64,000 nucleotides of DNA from CAVQBL01 sp963710715 (GCA_963710715.1 CAVQBL010000017.1:62001-126000), one strand, 5' to 3'; numbered from the stretch's first letter, positions 17,058-26,695 are shown. Numbers and translations are program-made. The notes: generated from the letters alone by a model not told the origin.

Positions 17058-18217
17058 GACTTAAATTCCTCGAACAACTCCCTGCCAATTAGCATCCTGC
17101 GAATTTCTGATGTTCCCGCACCAATCTCATATAGTTTCGCGTCACGTAATAGCCGCCCCGTTGGATATTCATTAATATAACCATTTCCACCCAAACATTG
17201 AATGGCTTGCAACGCCGTCCAAGTTGCTCTTTCTGAGGTATATAGAATAACACCTGCAGAATCTTTACGCGTCATTTGATTTCTATCACATGCTTCTGCA
17301 ACCGCATATAAATACGCACGTGAAGACGTGAGTGCAACATACATATCAGCGAGCTTAGCTTGCATTAACTCAAACTCTCCGATTGGTTTACCAAATTGTT
17401 TACGCTCATGAACATAAGGAATAACGATATCAAGACACGCTTGCATAATGCCTACTGGACCTGCTGCTAAAATCAAACGTTCAGAGTCGAGTCCCTGCAT
17501 CAATACTTTTGTTCCATGATTGACTGTGCCTAGAATATTTTCTGCGGGTACAGAACAATTTTCAAATACCAATTCAGACGTATTGGATCCGCGCATTCCT
17601 AACTTATCCAGTTTTTGTGCGGTAGAAAATCCAGAAAATTCCTTTTCTATAATAAATGCAGTAATTCCACGCGATCCTGCTTTTTTATCTGTGCGCGCAT
17701 AAACAACCAGCACATCTGCATCGGGTCCATTGGTGATCCACATTTTTGTACCATTAAAAATATAATGATCACCTGCTTTTTCTGCGTGCAATTGCATGCC
17801 CATTACATCGGAACCCGCTTGTGTCTCGCTCATAGCTAATGCGCCAATCCATTCACCACTACATAATTTGGGTAAATACTTTTTCTTTTGCTCTAAAGTA
17901 CCATTTAAACGAATTTGATTTACACAAAGATTAGAATGCGCACCATAACTTAATCCAACCGACGCTGAAGCACGACTGATTTCTTCCATAGCAATGACAT
18001 GTTCAAGATATCCAAGACCTGCACCACCAAATTCTTCTTCAACGGTGATGCCGAGTAATCCCATATCGCCTAATTTTTTCCAGAGATGTGAGGGAAATTT
18101 ATTTTGGTGATCAATGCTTGCAGCATGCGGTAGAATTTCGCTGGCTGCAAAATCCTGTACCGCATTGCGTAACATATCAGCGGTTTCACCTAGATTGAAA
18201 TTGAGATATGACGTCAT
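17054..18217 (-). CDS. liuA: Isovaleryl-CoA dehydrogenase
   Basis: A 387-aa FAD enzyme oxidising isovaleryl-CoA to 3-methylcrotonyl-CoA, the first committed leucine step. The fold markers are ALAMSETQAGSDV, the substrate region GLDSERLILAAGPVG (its Glu is the position used as base in isovaleryl-CoA dehydrogenases), QCLGGNGYINEYP and the C-terminal GAGTSEIRRMLIGRELF. It is the first gene of liuA-liuB-liuC-liuE. No LiuR regulator gene is adjacent; a dispersed repeat and the bkd operon lie upstream. Confidence 0.94.
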   Translation of the reverse strand: MTSYLNFNLGETADMLRNAVQDFAASEILPHAASIDHQNKFPSHLWKKLGDMGLLGITVEEEFGGAGLGYLEHVIAMEEISRASASVGLSYGAHSNLCVNQIRLNGTLEQKKKYLPKLCSGEWIGALAMSETQAGSDVMGMQLHAEKAGDHYIFNGTKMWITNGPDADVLVVYARTDKKAGSRGITAFIIEKEFSGFSTAQKLDKLGMRGSNTSELVFENCSVPAENILGTVNHGTKVLMQGLDSERLILAAGPVGIMQACLDIVIPYVHERKQFGKPIGEFELMQAKLADMYVALTSSRAYLYAVAEACDRNQMTRKDSAGVILYTSERATWTALQAIQCLGGNGYINEYPTGRLLRDAKLYEIGAGTSEIRRMLIGRELFEEFKS

Positions 18218-18270
18218 TGTTTTGAAACCATCCTATTTTTCGTAACTATTCACAATTCTTACAAAAGAAT

Positions 18271-18397
18271 CGTCATTGCGAGCCTCACGCCTTTGCTTTA
18301 TGTGAGGCGTGGCAATCCAGAAAGCACTGCAACGTTCCCCTGGATTGCTTCATCCCGTCCCGCATAGAAGCATTGCGGGTCGGGATTCGCAATGACG
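18271..18397. repeat. Dispersed palindromic repeat, copy 3
   Basis: Bounded by CGTCATTGCGAGCCTCACGC and TTCGCAATGACG, with CAATCCAG / CTGGATTGCTTC inside. It lies between the bkd E2 gene and liuA, in the 18218-18424 gap. Confidence 0.8.
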
Positions 18398-18424
18398 AGT
18401 TCTTTTTAGGATCGTGAATAGTTA

Positions 18425-19551
18425 CTATTTTTCCAAACTCTTAATAAGCGCCGCTAAAAATCGCGTTGCTTCTCCGCCTGTCACTGCCCTGTGATCAAAT
18501 GTCAATGACAAAGGCATGATGCGACGAATTTCCATGTTACCTTTATAAGCAGCAACAGTATCGCGAATTTTTCCGCAACCTAAAATAGCTACCGTAGGTG
18601 GAATAATAATTGGATTAGCATAACGTCCTGCAATCATCCCAAAATTCGATAAGGTTATGGTTGCACCTTGTAAATCACTCGGCGCAACAGTACGTGCTTT
18701 CACAGATTTTTTGAAAGTATCAATTGCGCTACGTAATGCTTCCGCTGATTTTTGCTCCACCCCTTTTATCACCGGCACAAATAACCCTTCTTCTGTATCA
18801 ACCGCCAAACCTAAATTCACTTCTTTAAATAAACGACGTTCCATCGTTTTGCCATCATACCAAGCATTCAATGAAGGCTCTTCTGCTGCTGCAGCAACAA
18901 TAGCTTGAATGATACGAGCAGTAATATCTGCTTTCGCTGGCAATTCAGTAATGTCTGCATCTTCCAGAATCGTGACTGGAACAATTTCTTGATGCGATTG
19001 TGCCATTGCAATGGCCATAAAGCGGCGCACTCCATGCAATGCTTCTGCACCATTTTTTGCTCCACCTTTTTGACTCGCAAATTTTTTCACATCTTCTGCA
19101 GTAATTTGGCCTTGCGGTCCTGAGGATTTCACTAACATTAAATCTACGTTTAATTGTTTAGCCAACGCTCGCACCGCTGGCATTGCTTTTACACTGGTTG
19201 CAGTGGTTTTTGCCGCACCGACAATCACATCGTTTTCATCTAAGCTGTGGTCACTTTCTTCTAAGCTACCAACGACTGAACCTTTATCTTTTGTTTAGCA
19301 GTATGATTAGCTGTATCTCCTTCTTCAAATTCAACTAAAGGTGCATGCGTTGGAATAATATCCCCTTTTTTTCCATATAATTTGACTATACGTCCAGCTT
19401 GCGGCGATGGCACTTCGACAACAGCTTTGGCGGTTTCCATGCTTGCCAAGGGTTGATCGACTTTAACGACATCACCTTCTTTCACATACCATTCATGAAT
19501 TTCCGCTTCTGCTAAACCTTCGCCTAAATCGGGTAAATGAAAAATTTTCAT
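18425..19551 (-). pseudogene. bkdB: Branched-chain 2-oxoacid dehydrogenase E2 (lipoyl acyltransferase), frameshifted
   Basis: The upstream segment (19551-19261) encodes the lipoyl domain (HLPDLGEGLAEAEIHEW; lipoylated Lys in METAKAVVEV). The downstream segment, in another frame, encodes the rest of the linker (GSVVGSLEESD), the subunit-binding domain (MPAVRALAKQLNVDL) and the catalytic domain ending in the active-site motif TFDHRAVTGGEATRFL. Restoring one A in the short A-run at 19289-19292 (T4 on the plus strand) joins them into a normal ~375-aa E2. Nothing else is lost, so this is either a recent mutation, slippage-read, or a sequencing error. Its start overlaps the E1beta stop by 4 bp. Confidence 0.85.
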
Positions 19552-20528
19552 GCGAACTCCATAGTTTGTTCAACAGCTTCAATAATTTGTTGTTCATTGG
19601 GTAAATAAAATTTTTCCATGCGCGCATACGGCACGATTGTGTCATAACCTGTAACACGCTGTACTGGAGCTTTAAGAAACATTAAGCCACGTTCAGCAAC
19701 TTGTGCAGAAATATCAGCTCCAACACCACAGGTTCGAGGTGCTTCATGAATAATAACACAACGTCCCGTTTTTTCAACGGATGTTAAAATAGTATCAATA
19801 TCGAGTGGCTTAATAGTTGCAACATCAATGATTTCCGCGCTGATACCTTTTTTAGCTAAGGCATCTGCTGCAGCCAGTGTTTCTTTAACCATTGCACCCC
19901 ATGTCACTAAAGTGACATCGGTTCCAACACGCAAAGTAAAACACACATCGAGCGGCAATGCTTTACCATCATCAGGCACTTCTTGTTTTGCCCAACGATA
20001 CAAACGTGAGGGCTCAAGAAAAATAACCGGATCGGGATCACGAATGGATGCAAGTAATAAACCATAAGCACGTGCGGGTGAAGAAGGAATAACGACTCGC
20101 AAACCTGGAGTATGCGCAAACATTGCTTCAGTACTTTCAGAATGATGTTCGGGTGCGCGAATACCACAACCATAAGGTGTTCGAAACACAACTGGGCAAC
20201 TTAAACGTCCACGCGTACGATTACGAATACGCGCTGCATGATTAATGATTTGATCCAGCGCTGGATAAATAAATCCCATGAATTGAAATTCAGCCACGGG
20301 TTTAAAACCTTGTGCCGCCATTCCAATTGCAACACCCGCAATCATTGATTCTGCTAAAGGTGTATCGCGTACGCGTTCTGGACCAAATTCATCGATTAAG
20401 CCAACAGTGGCTCTAAAAACACCACCATCTTTACCAATATCTTCACCCAACAAAATCACTTCGGGATCCGCGCGCATTTCATAAGCGAGTGCTTGGTTAA
20501 TTGCTTCAACAAGAGTAATTTCAGCCAT
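19548..20528 (-). CDS. bkdA2: Branched-chain 2-oxoacid dehydrogenase E1 component, beta subunit
   Basis: A 326-aa transketolase-like subunit: LVEAINQALAYEMRADPEVILLGEDIG at the start, FRATVGL, the pyrimidine-domain AEFQFMGFIYPALDQI, and the C-terminal VTGYDTIVPYARMEKFYLP. It pairs with E1alpha to decarboxylate branched 2-oxoacids and transfer the acyl group to E2. It is intact, unlike both neighbours. Its ATG lies inside the last codons of E1alpha (8-bp overlap), so translation is probably coupled. Pyruvate or other 2-oxoacid specificity is possible but the liu/mms setting favours branched-chain substrates. Confidence 0.92.
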   Translation of the reverse strand: MAEITLVEAINQALAYEMRADPEVILLGEDIGKDGGVFRATVGLIDEFGPERVRDTPLAESMIAGVAIGMAAQGFKPVAEFQFMGFIYPALDQIINHAARIRNRTRGRLSCPVVFRTPYGCGIRAPEHHSESTEAMFAHTPGLRVVIPSSPARAYGLLLASIRDPDPVIFLEPSRLYRWAKQEVPDDGKALPLDVCFTLRVGTDVTLVTWGAMVKETLAAADALAKKGISAEIIDVATIKPLDIDTILTSVEKTGRCVIIHEAPRTCGVGADISAQVAERGLMFLKAPVQRVTGYDTIVPYARMEKFYLPNEQQIIEAVEQTMEFA

Positions 20529-21599
20529 GACGCATTTCCTCCTTGCGTTTTAGCTCTGCACGCTGATCTGCATAAATTTTAGGTAAGCTCGCATAGAGAT
20601 AATCAAACATGGATTCAAGCGCAGCGGGTTTAACACTCAAATACTCTTGTACAATTTGTTCAACTTGTGCAGCACATTCATCTTGTAGCTTTTGTTCGTC
20701 TGTGATGTCCATGCATTAATACTTTCAAGATAACGCCGTAAACGTGCAACAGGCTCTTTTTTCCATTCTGTTTCACGCATGCCTTTTGGTTCATAACGAC
20801 TGGCATCATCTGCTGTCGTATGATCACTTTGGCGATAACATAAAATTTCTAATAAGGTCGGTTCCTGTTTATCGCGCGCATTTTTAACTGCAACAGCAAC
20901 ACGATCACGCACAGCAATTATATCATTTCCATCGACTTGTTCCCCAGAAAATCCTGCTGCAATCGCTTTTTGTGCCAAAGTAGCCGCAGCTGTTTGCGCT
21001 GCACGAGGAACAGAGATCGCCCATTGATTATTCATGACAACAAAAACCACTGGCAATTTCCAAATACCTGCTAAATTCATTGCTTCATAAAAATCGCCTT
21101 CCGATGTTCCACCATCACCACACGTTACCAACACAACGCGCTTCTCATGGCGCAATTTAAACGCGGTTGCAACTCCGACTGCATGTAAAGTTTGGCTGGC
21201 AATTGGAACACTATACGGAAAATCTTCGCCACCTGATTCATAGCAATTTCCACGTTCATCACCGCCCCAATACAATAAAATTTCAGACCATTTCACACCT
21301 CGTTGCACTAATGTACCAATGTCACGATAGTACGGAATAAAAACATCTTCTTTTGGTAGCGCATCGCCCATGCCAACAAACACAGCTTCTTGGCCGCGCG
21401 TTGATGGATACGTACCGAGTTTTCCCGTTCGCTGTAAGGCAATTGCTTTGGTATCAAACACTCGATTGAGTACCATTAGCCGATATAAACGAATGAGATG
21501 TTTTGGATCTTTAGCAAAAGCAGGTAATTCAGCAACCAATTGGCTTTCTTCATTCAAAATTTGGTAATAAGGAATTTCAAAGCGTGCAACAACCTTCAC
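20521..21599 (-). pseudogene. bkdA1: Branched-chain 2-oxoacid dehydrogenase E1 component, alpha subunit, frameshifted
   Basis: Codons from GTG 21599 (AGGAG seven bases upstream) encode the TPP-binding subunit: GDGGTSEGDFYEAMNLAG...NNQWAISVP and ICYRQSDHTTADDASRY. The frame then shifts at about 20709-20710: it reads RRYLESINAWTSQ and soon stops, while the correct C-terminus DITDEQKLQDECAAQVEQIV continues in another frame to a stop overlapping E1beta. Adding one G (GG to GGG) gives RRYLESINAWDITDEQK, as expected for the family. This is the second single-base lesion in the same operon. Confidence 0.85.
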
Positions 21600-21672
21600 A
21601 TGAATGCTCCTTCCCATGACTTTAAAAATTACACCAGGTTACCGAGTGCCCAATATGGAGTCAAGCTACATC

Positions 21673-21760
21673 CGTCATCGCGAAGCTGCGAAGTCCAGCG
21701 ACGCTTTTCAAGCGGGATCAGCCGTGGTGCCATGCAAAGAACGCATGGCTCGCAATGACG
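21673..21760. repeat. Dispersed palindromic repeat, copy 4 (degenerate)
   Basis: Short relative bounded by CGTCATCGCGAAGCTGCG and CGCAATGACG in the gap between the bkd operon and the L,D-transpeptidase gene. The internal CTGGATTGC pair is lost. Confidence 0.55.
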
Positions 21761-21889
21761 CTGGACCATTTTTTATTGGATTTAATTGCATCTAAGAAAC
21801 ATAAGTTGTTTATTTAAAATACAATTTCCAAGCGAATTTATATCTGCCTGCTAGACTTGAAATAAGGATAAAGCATTAAGGAGTCTGCT

Positions 21890-23122
21890 ATGAGTAATCG
21901 TACAAGATTGTTCATGCAACACCTTGCTCTCGCTAGCGCGATCGTAGCGCTGTTTGTTTGTCAGCCAGTTTTAAGCGAAGACTCATCTGACACAACAACG
22001 CCAACCACCGCAACGAGCGAAAACGCTCACTATTCAAATTATGAAAAATTGAGCGCCGCGTTACCACTTTATGAAAATGCTATTGCAAATCCATGGCCAA
22101 CGATTCCCGCAACTCGTAGACCCCTAGCAAGGGGTTCAAGAAATTCAGTAGTACCCTTATTACGTGAACGTTTAGCACGCACACAAGATTTACTACCTGA
22201 CTTTAATAATGGTGGACATGTATTTGATGAAGATCTTGCGGAAGCGGTAAAAGCTTTTCAAGCACGTCACGGATTAGACCCCGATGGTGTGGTAGGCAAT
22301 CAAACACGCGCTGAGCTTAATGTGTCACCTGAGGAACGTGTTAGACAAATTCGCACGAACCTGGAACGTTGGAGATATATAGAAGCTCATCCAGCTAAAC
22401 GTTATATTTGGGTAAACATCCCCGATTTTCAATTACATTTATTTGAAAATGGTGAAGAAGTTTTAAATATGAAAGTTATTATCGGTAAAGTAGAGCGACC
22501 CACACCCGAAGTAATATCAACAGTCACGACTATTGTATTTAATCCTTTTTGGAATGTACCGGAATTAATTGCGAATCAAGATATTGTTCCAAAAGTTATA
22601 AATAATTCATCTTATTTAGATGATGAAAACATTAAAATTTACGCTAACCAACAAGATACTGAAGAAATTGATCCGCGTGATGTGGATTGGGATGCAGCAC
22701 AGGAAAATGGTTTTAAATACCATTTTCGTCAAGAACCCGGAGAAAAGAATGCTTTAGGATTAGTAAAATTTGAATTTTATAATCCTTATGATATTTACAT
22801 GCACGACACGCCGGCAAAAAATTTATTTGAAAAAGATATTCGTGATTTTAGTTCCGGATGCATACGTTTGGAAAAACCGTTCGATTTAGTCGATTATTTA
22901 GCGCAAAATGATACTTTACTGACTCAAAATAAAATTAATGACATTTTAGCGAGCGGCAACACTACTTACATTAGGATTCAACACCCAATAAAAATTTATG
23001 TCACTTATATCACAGCGTGGGTAGATAATGATGGCACAGTCAATTTCAGGAATGATTTGTATCAGAGAGATAATCCTACTTTTTCGGAATCAGCCCCACA
23101 GCTCGAAGCGGAGACTCAGTAA
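21890..23122 (+). CDS. L,D-transpeptidase (YcbB/LdtD-like)
   Basis: A 410-aa exported cell-wall enzyme. A signal peptide spans ~residues 1-30 (LALASAIVALFVCQPVLSED), a peptidoglycan-binding domain lies near 75-135 (AVKAFQARHGLDPDGVVGNQTRAEL), and a YkuD catalytic domain extends from ~150 to 370. The active-site motif reads DFSSGCIRLEKP with Cys324, preceded by MHDTPAK. Such enzymes form 3-3 cross-links in peptidoglycan or attach lipoproteins. The ATG has AAGGAG six bases upstream. It is shorter than E. coli LdtD (615 aa). Its last 47 bp overlap the convergent cyclase gene. Confidence 0.88.
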   Translation: MSNRTRLFMQHLALASAIVALFVCQPVLSEDSSDTTTPTTATSENAHYSNYEKLSAALPLYENAIANPWPTIPATRRPLARGSRNSVVPLLRERLARTQDLLPDFNNGGHVFDEDLAEAVKAFQARHGLDPDGVVGNQTRAELNVSPEERVRQIRTNLERWRYIEAHPAKRYIWVNIPDFQLHLFENGEEVLNMKVIIGKVERPTPEVISTVTTIVFNPFWNVPELIANQDIVPKVINNSSYLDDENIKIYANQQDTEEIDPRDVDWDAAQENGFKYHFRQEPGEKNALGLVKFEFYNPYDIYMHDTPAKNLFEKDIRDFSSGCIRLEKPFDLVDYLAQNDTLLTQNKINDILASGNTTYIRIQHPIKIYVTYITAWVDNDGTVNFRNDLYQRDNPTFSESAPQLEAETQ

Positions 23123-23783
23123 GATCTTGTGCTTTCAGCGGCAAAAGGATGACATAAGCACCTATTGCGGGTAATTTTGCACAATTTGCTAAATTTTCAA
23201 CGATATATTTTCCCGCACCTAAAATAAGATGGTGTACAGGAAAAGTTAAATCAAAACAGTCAGGTGATAAACTATCAATTCCAATGCCAACAATTTCACG
23301 TTCTAATAATAATTCAGCGCTTTCTCGAGTGAATCCTGGAAAATGCATTTGACCTTGCGCATCGACATTACGAAATTGTTTACTATGCCAATGCTTATCC
23401 CAACCGGTGTAACCAATCACAAAACTTTTTGGGGTAATTTTTCCATATTTATTTTCAAAGGTTTTTATATCGTCGCAAGTAATATAATAATCTGCATGCG
23501 CTTTAACAGAAACATCAATCACACACACGGGAGCAATTAATTCTTCGAGTGCAATACTCGCCACATCTTTTCCTGTGGGGATAAAATGTAGTGGTGCATC
23601 AATGTGTGTCCCCGCACCCGAGCGCATATGAACTGATTGCACGCGACAACCTTGATCATAATCCAGTAAAATTTGATGGCGAAAACCGCAATATCCTTCC
23701 CAAGTTGGGACAGAAGAATTTAATAGATGTGTGAGATCAAGCAGATTAAAATGGGTAAAGGGATTGGGTAGAATTGTTGGCAT
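23076..23783 (-). CDS. Cyclase-family metal hydrolase (kynurenine-formamidase-like)
   Basis: 235 aa with the metal-binding signature of the cyclase/KynB superfamily: LLDLTHLLNSSVPTW near the N-terminus, GAGTHIDAPLHF (residues ~56-67) and a later GIGIDSLSPD. The fold hydrolyses small cyclic or amide substrates. N-formylkynurenine is one option, but no other tryptophan-catabolic gene is present, so the substrate is unknown. ATG 23783 is preceded by CAGGA. Confidence 0.78.
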   Translation of the reverse strand: MPTILPNPFTHFNLLDLTHLLNSSVPTWEGYCGFRHQILLDYDQGCRVQSVHMRSGAGTHIDAPLHFIPTGKDVASIALEELIAPVCVIDVSVKAHADYYITCDDIKTFENKYGKITPKSFVIGYTGWDKHWHSKQFRNVDAQGQMHFPGFTRESAELLLEREIVGIGIDSLSPDCFDLTFPVHHLILGAGKYIVENLANCAKLPAIGAYVILLPLKAQDLTESPLRAVGLIPKK

Positions 23784-23885
23784 GATAAGTTGTCCTGAAT
23801 GCTGATGCTCCCTTTAACAGAGTATTGTTGCATAAATCAAAATTTACGCAGAAATGTGACGTATTCACATTAATAAAAAGTAACT

Positions 23886-23991
23886 CGTCATCGCGAGGCC
23901 GCGGAGCGCTTGGCCGTGGCGATCCAGAAACAAGAACGTTGCACCGTTCTCCTGGATTGCTTCGTCGTAAAAAGCACTCCTCGCAATGACG
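23886..23991. repeat. Dispersed palindromic repeat, copy 5
   Basis: Bounded by CGTCATCGCGAGGCCGCGG and TCGCAATGACG, with GATCCAG / CTGGATTGCTTC inside. No copy is seen beyond this point in the window. Confidence 0.8.
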
Positions 23992-24028
23992 ACGTTGATT
24001 TACGCAACAACGCCCTTTAAAAGGGGGC

Positions 24029-24051
24029 ATATATACATATATATATATATT
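24029..24051. repeat. AT dinucleotide tract
   Basis: Run of alternating AT interrupted by one C, immediately upstream of the methyltransferase gene at 24065. It may act as an AT-rich promoter element and is prone to length change. Confidence 0.6.
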
Positions 24052-24064
24052 AGAGTATTAACCC

Positions 24065-25018
24065 ATGCTAACTGATAAACCTTTTAGTGTCATCTACCTT
24101 GCCAAGCCAGAATACATTGCTGAGCTTTGTGCTGAGTTAGGTGATGTTTCCCAAGTCATTGGCAATCTTGTTTTTTCATCACAACAAAAAAGTGATGTGT
24201 GTTTTGCGTTAGATATTTGGCTCAACCCAAAAATTGCCACTTTTGAATCCATTTCCGAAGCCGTACGAATTTTACGTGCTGAAGGTAAATATTGGTATTT
24301 AAATCCTATTGCCAATATACGTCGCTCACATTTAATCGCGAGTGAATTACGTAAGTTGCCTGAATTGACGCATTCTTTCCCTCTTGAAAAAACACTTCCT
24401 GAAATTGGCTGTTTTAGTTTACTGGATAAAAACACTTTAGTTTACAGTGCGAAACGCTGGAAAAAACCGCCGCTAGGCAATTATCACTTTATTGAAGATA
24501 AAAAAAATCCGCCGAATCGAGCCTATCTTAAACTGTGGGAAGCACTCACGTTACTGGATCATTACCCTAAGCAGAATGAATTAGCGATTGATCTAGGCGC
24601 ATCACCCGGTGGCTGGAGTTATGTCATGCACACCTTGGGAGTGCGCGTAATCGCTGTAGACAAAGCATTGCTTGACCCACGCATACAACGTTTATCCAAT
24701 TTAACTTTTTTACAACAAAGTGCTTTTGCACTGGATCCAAAAGATTTTAATCACCCCATTGATTGGCTATTGTGTGATGTCGCCTGTTATCCGGAACGAC
24801 TTTATACACTCGTAACAAAATGGTTAGCAGCGGATAAAGTAAAACAATTTATTTTTACTATTAAATTACAAGGCCAAACCAATCTGGAAGTGATTAAAAA
24901 ATTTCAAGCAATTCCAGGAGGACGAGTTATTCATCTTTTTAATAATAAGCATGAAGCTATATTTTTCTATCCTGCATCAAAAGCATTAATTCCTGAATTT
25001 GTGCATTTTGTGCTATAG
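24065..25018 (+). CDS. RlmM-like SAM-dependent RNA 2'-O-methyltransferase
   Basis: A 317-aa protein with a C-terminal FtsJ/RrmJ-type Rossmann domain: motif I LAIDLGASPGGWSYVM (residues ~175-190), then VIAVDKALLD, and the catalytic WLLCDVACYPERL and FTIKLQGQ. The Lys-Asp-Lys arrangement matches 2'-O-methyltransferases. The layout, an N-terminal THUMP-like half followed by the FtsJ domain, is that of RlmM (23S rRNA C2498), though this protein is ~50 residues shorter. Target RNA is inferred. Confidence 0.72.
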   Translation: MLTDKPFSVIYLAKPEYIAELCAELGDVSQVIGNLVFSSQQKSDVCFALDIWLNPKIATFESISEAVRILRAEGKYWYLNPIANIRRSHLIASELRKLPELTHSFPLEKTLPEIGCFSLLDKNTLVYSAKRWKKPPLGNYHFIEDKKNPPNRAYLKLWEALTLLDHYPKQNELAIDLGASPGGWSYVMHTLGVRVIAVDKALLDPRIQRLSNLTFLQQSAFALDPKDFNHPIDWLLCDVACYPERLYTLVTKWLAADKVKQFIFTIKLQGQTNLEVIKKFQAIPGGRVIHLFNNKHEAIFFYPASKALIPEFVHFVL

Positions 25019-25036
25019 CTCTTCAAAATAAATTTA

Positions 25037-26389
25037 CTATTTTCTCGAAACCTTGATACACCCTTTAAAAAATGGACTATGTTCCGGAAAAGTCCCGACA
25101 AAATCATTTTGCAGTGTTTGTAAAAATCGATTGTCTTGTTTCTCTAAGTGCTTACTTTCAATAACATTACCGTGGTTTTCTGGATTGATATGATAAAAAT
25201 CAAAAGCCACTTGACGAATCGCTTGATCAAGTAGTGTCGTTGTTAAATTAAATTTTCCTGATAACAACTCATGAATATAACGCTTCAATAACGATGCTAT
25301 TTGCGACATTTCTGTAATTAAACTGGTTCTTTCATTGGACTTGCTGGAAAATTCAGCTGCATTTGCAAAGCGTAAAGAATAATAAATGGGTAGAGTATTT
25401 TTACTTTTTAAATCAATTGAACTGGGTTGCATAATAGTAGGATGATACTCTTTTAAATTATATTCATTCAAATAAACCTCTTGTAACCCTTTGATGGGAG
25501 CCATCGAACTCTCAGTTGCAGGTGCAAAACCACATACTGCGCCCGTGCTCATTGCCAAAAGATGTCGAACGGTTTCATCAATATAACGACTCGCTTTCAC
25601 ATAGCTGGATTGATGTATCAGAGGAAAAATTAAATCACAACAAAGACGATTACGCCAAAAAGCACTTTCTTTCCATGCCAATTTATATAAATAATTGCTA
25701 AAGCGTAACCACGCAGGGTCATTTAAACGATTAAACCATTTCTTTGAAAAATACAATAACTCAACATGCCAGGGTTCCAAAAATGCTTCACTTGCAGAAA
25801 TTTCACGAAATACTTGCCAATGATTAATTAAACTTTTAGGCACATCTACTTGTAAGCCATATAATTTTTTTAGTCTATTATGCCTAGCCACCTCAGAAAT
25901 TTTTGGCAACATAAAGATGGACCGTGCACCTGCTGTCATATTCCAAATAAATTTAGGGTAATAGGATGGATTGCCACTCAATACACTTTGTGTGCCAAAC
26001 AATCTGCCGGGAGCCGCGGCTTCATGCCCATAAAGCGGTATGGTTGCAACATCACGGCCTTTTGTTTCAACAAAAAGTTCCAGTACGTTTTTTAATACAA
26101 AAGTCACAGGCTTGGAAAATAAATTATAACCAAGATTTTCTTTGACATGAGATAAAATGGATGAATCTGTGATAGGAACAAGCTGACCTAATTTATTGGG
26201 CAAATATAATGTTCCGCTTTTTAATATCTCAGAGCCATAAGGATAGCGTACTTTAAATAAAGTTAATGACGCACCTGGATTTAAATAATCGATAATTTCT
26301 GCAAGTTCGGGATTAAGAGATAAAACTTCTGCTCTGATATTTTGCCAAGTCGTTTCTTCAATCGAACTTAAATGACACGTTTTTCGCAT
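25037..26389 (-). CDS. Hypothetical protein, 450 aa
   Basis: I do not recognise a family. The protein is soluble-looking, with no signal peptide or membrane helix, and rich in aromatic residues. The N-terminus (TWQNIRAEVLSLNPELAEIIDYL) suggests helices; a Gly/Pro-rich stretch GHEAAAPGRLFGTQSVLSGNPSYYPKF follows near residue 125. It is convergent with the RlmM-like gene and upstream of the csrA cassette on the same strand, but 80 bp beyond the csrA end, so not part of it. An unrecognised intracellular-lifestyle gene is one possibility. Confidence 0.65.
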   Translation of the reverse strand: MRKTCHLSSIEETTWQNIRAEVLSLNPELAEIIDYLNPGASLTLFKVRYPYGSEILKSGTLYLPNKLGQLVPITDSSILSHVKENLGYNLFSKPVTFVLKNVLELFVETKGRDVATIPLYGHEAAAPGRLFGTQSVLSGNPSYYPKFIWNMTAGARSIFMLPKISEVARHNRLKKLYGLQVDVPKSLINHWQVFREISASEAFLEPWHVELLYFSKKWFNRLNDPAWLRFSNYLYKLAWKESAFWRNRLCCDLIFPLIHQSSYVKASRYIDETVRHLLAMSTGAVCGFAPATESSMAPIKGLQEVYLNEYNLKEYHPTIMQPSSIDLKSKNTLPIYYSLRFANAAEFSSKSNERTSLITEMSQIASLLKRYIHELLSGKFNLTTTLLDQAIRQVAFDFYHINPENHGNVIESKHLEKQDNRFLQTLQNDFVGTFPEHSPFFKGCIKVSRK

Positions 26390-26469
26390 TCTTCACCTAA
26401 TATTTTTTCAAAACCTAACGCTCCGCCGAGCACATCCAACTCCTCGTTGTAAAAGCAAGACTTAATTCT

Positions 26470-26661
26470 TTATGCAGCCTTTTTAATTTGTTTTTCTTTT
26501 TGTTTTAGATCGTAGATTTCCCTGCGATCAACAGGCATAGCACGCGGTGCACTAATACCTATACGAGCCTGACCTTTTTCAAAACCGACTAATATAATTT
26601 TGATTTCACCCATTTCACCTAATACAATTTCTTCTCCGATATGTCTTGATAATATCAACAT
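26470..26661 (-). CDS. csrA: CsrA-family RNA-binding regulator
   Basis: A 63-aa homodimeric beta-barrel regulator binding GGA motifs in mRNA leaders. It starts MLILSRHIGEEIVLGE, then VRIG-like ARIGISAPRAMPV and the conserved Arg in VDRREIYDLK, the position equivalent to Arg44 of E. coli CsrA. Sequence differs from housekeeping CsrA in the core (KIILVGFEKGQ), so it may be one of several paralogues, as in Legionella and Coxiella. It is third in a likely operon with a LuxR-type and a HisKA-REC gene (gap 34 bp). AGGAGGAAAT precedes the ATG and itself contains GGA, so autoregulation is plausible. Confidence 0.93.
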   Translation of the reverse strand: MLILSRHIGEEIVLGEMGEIKIILVGFEKGQARIGISAPRAMPVDRREIYDLKQKEKQIKKAA

Positions 26662-26695
26662 TTTAATTTCCTCCTAAAAATATTTGTAAATCTAT

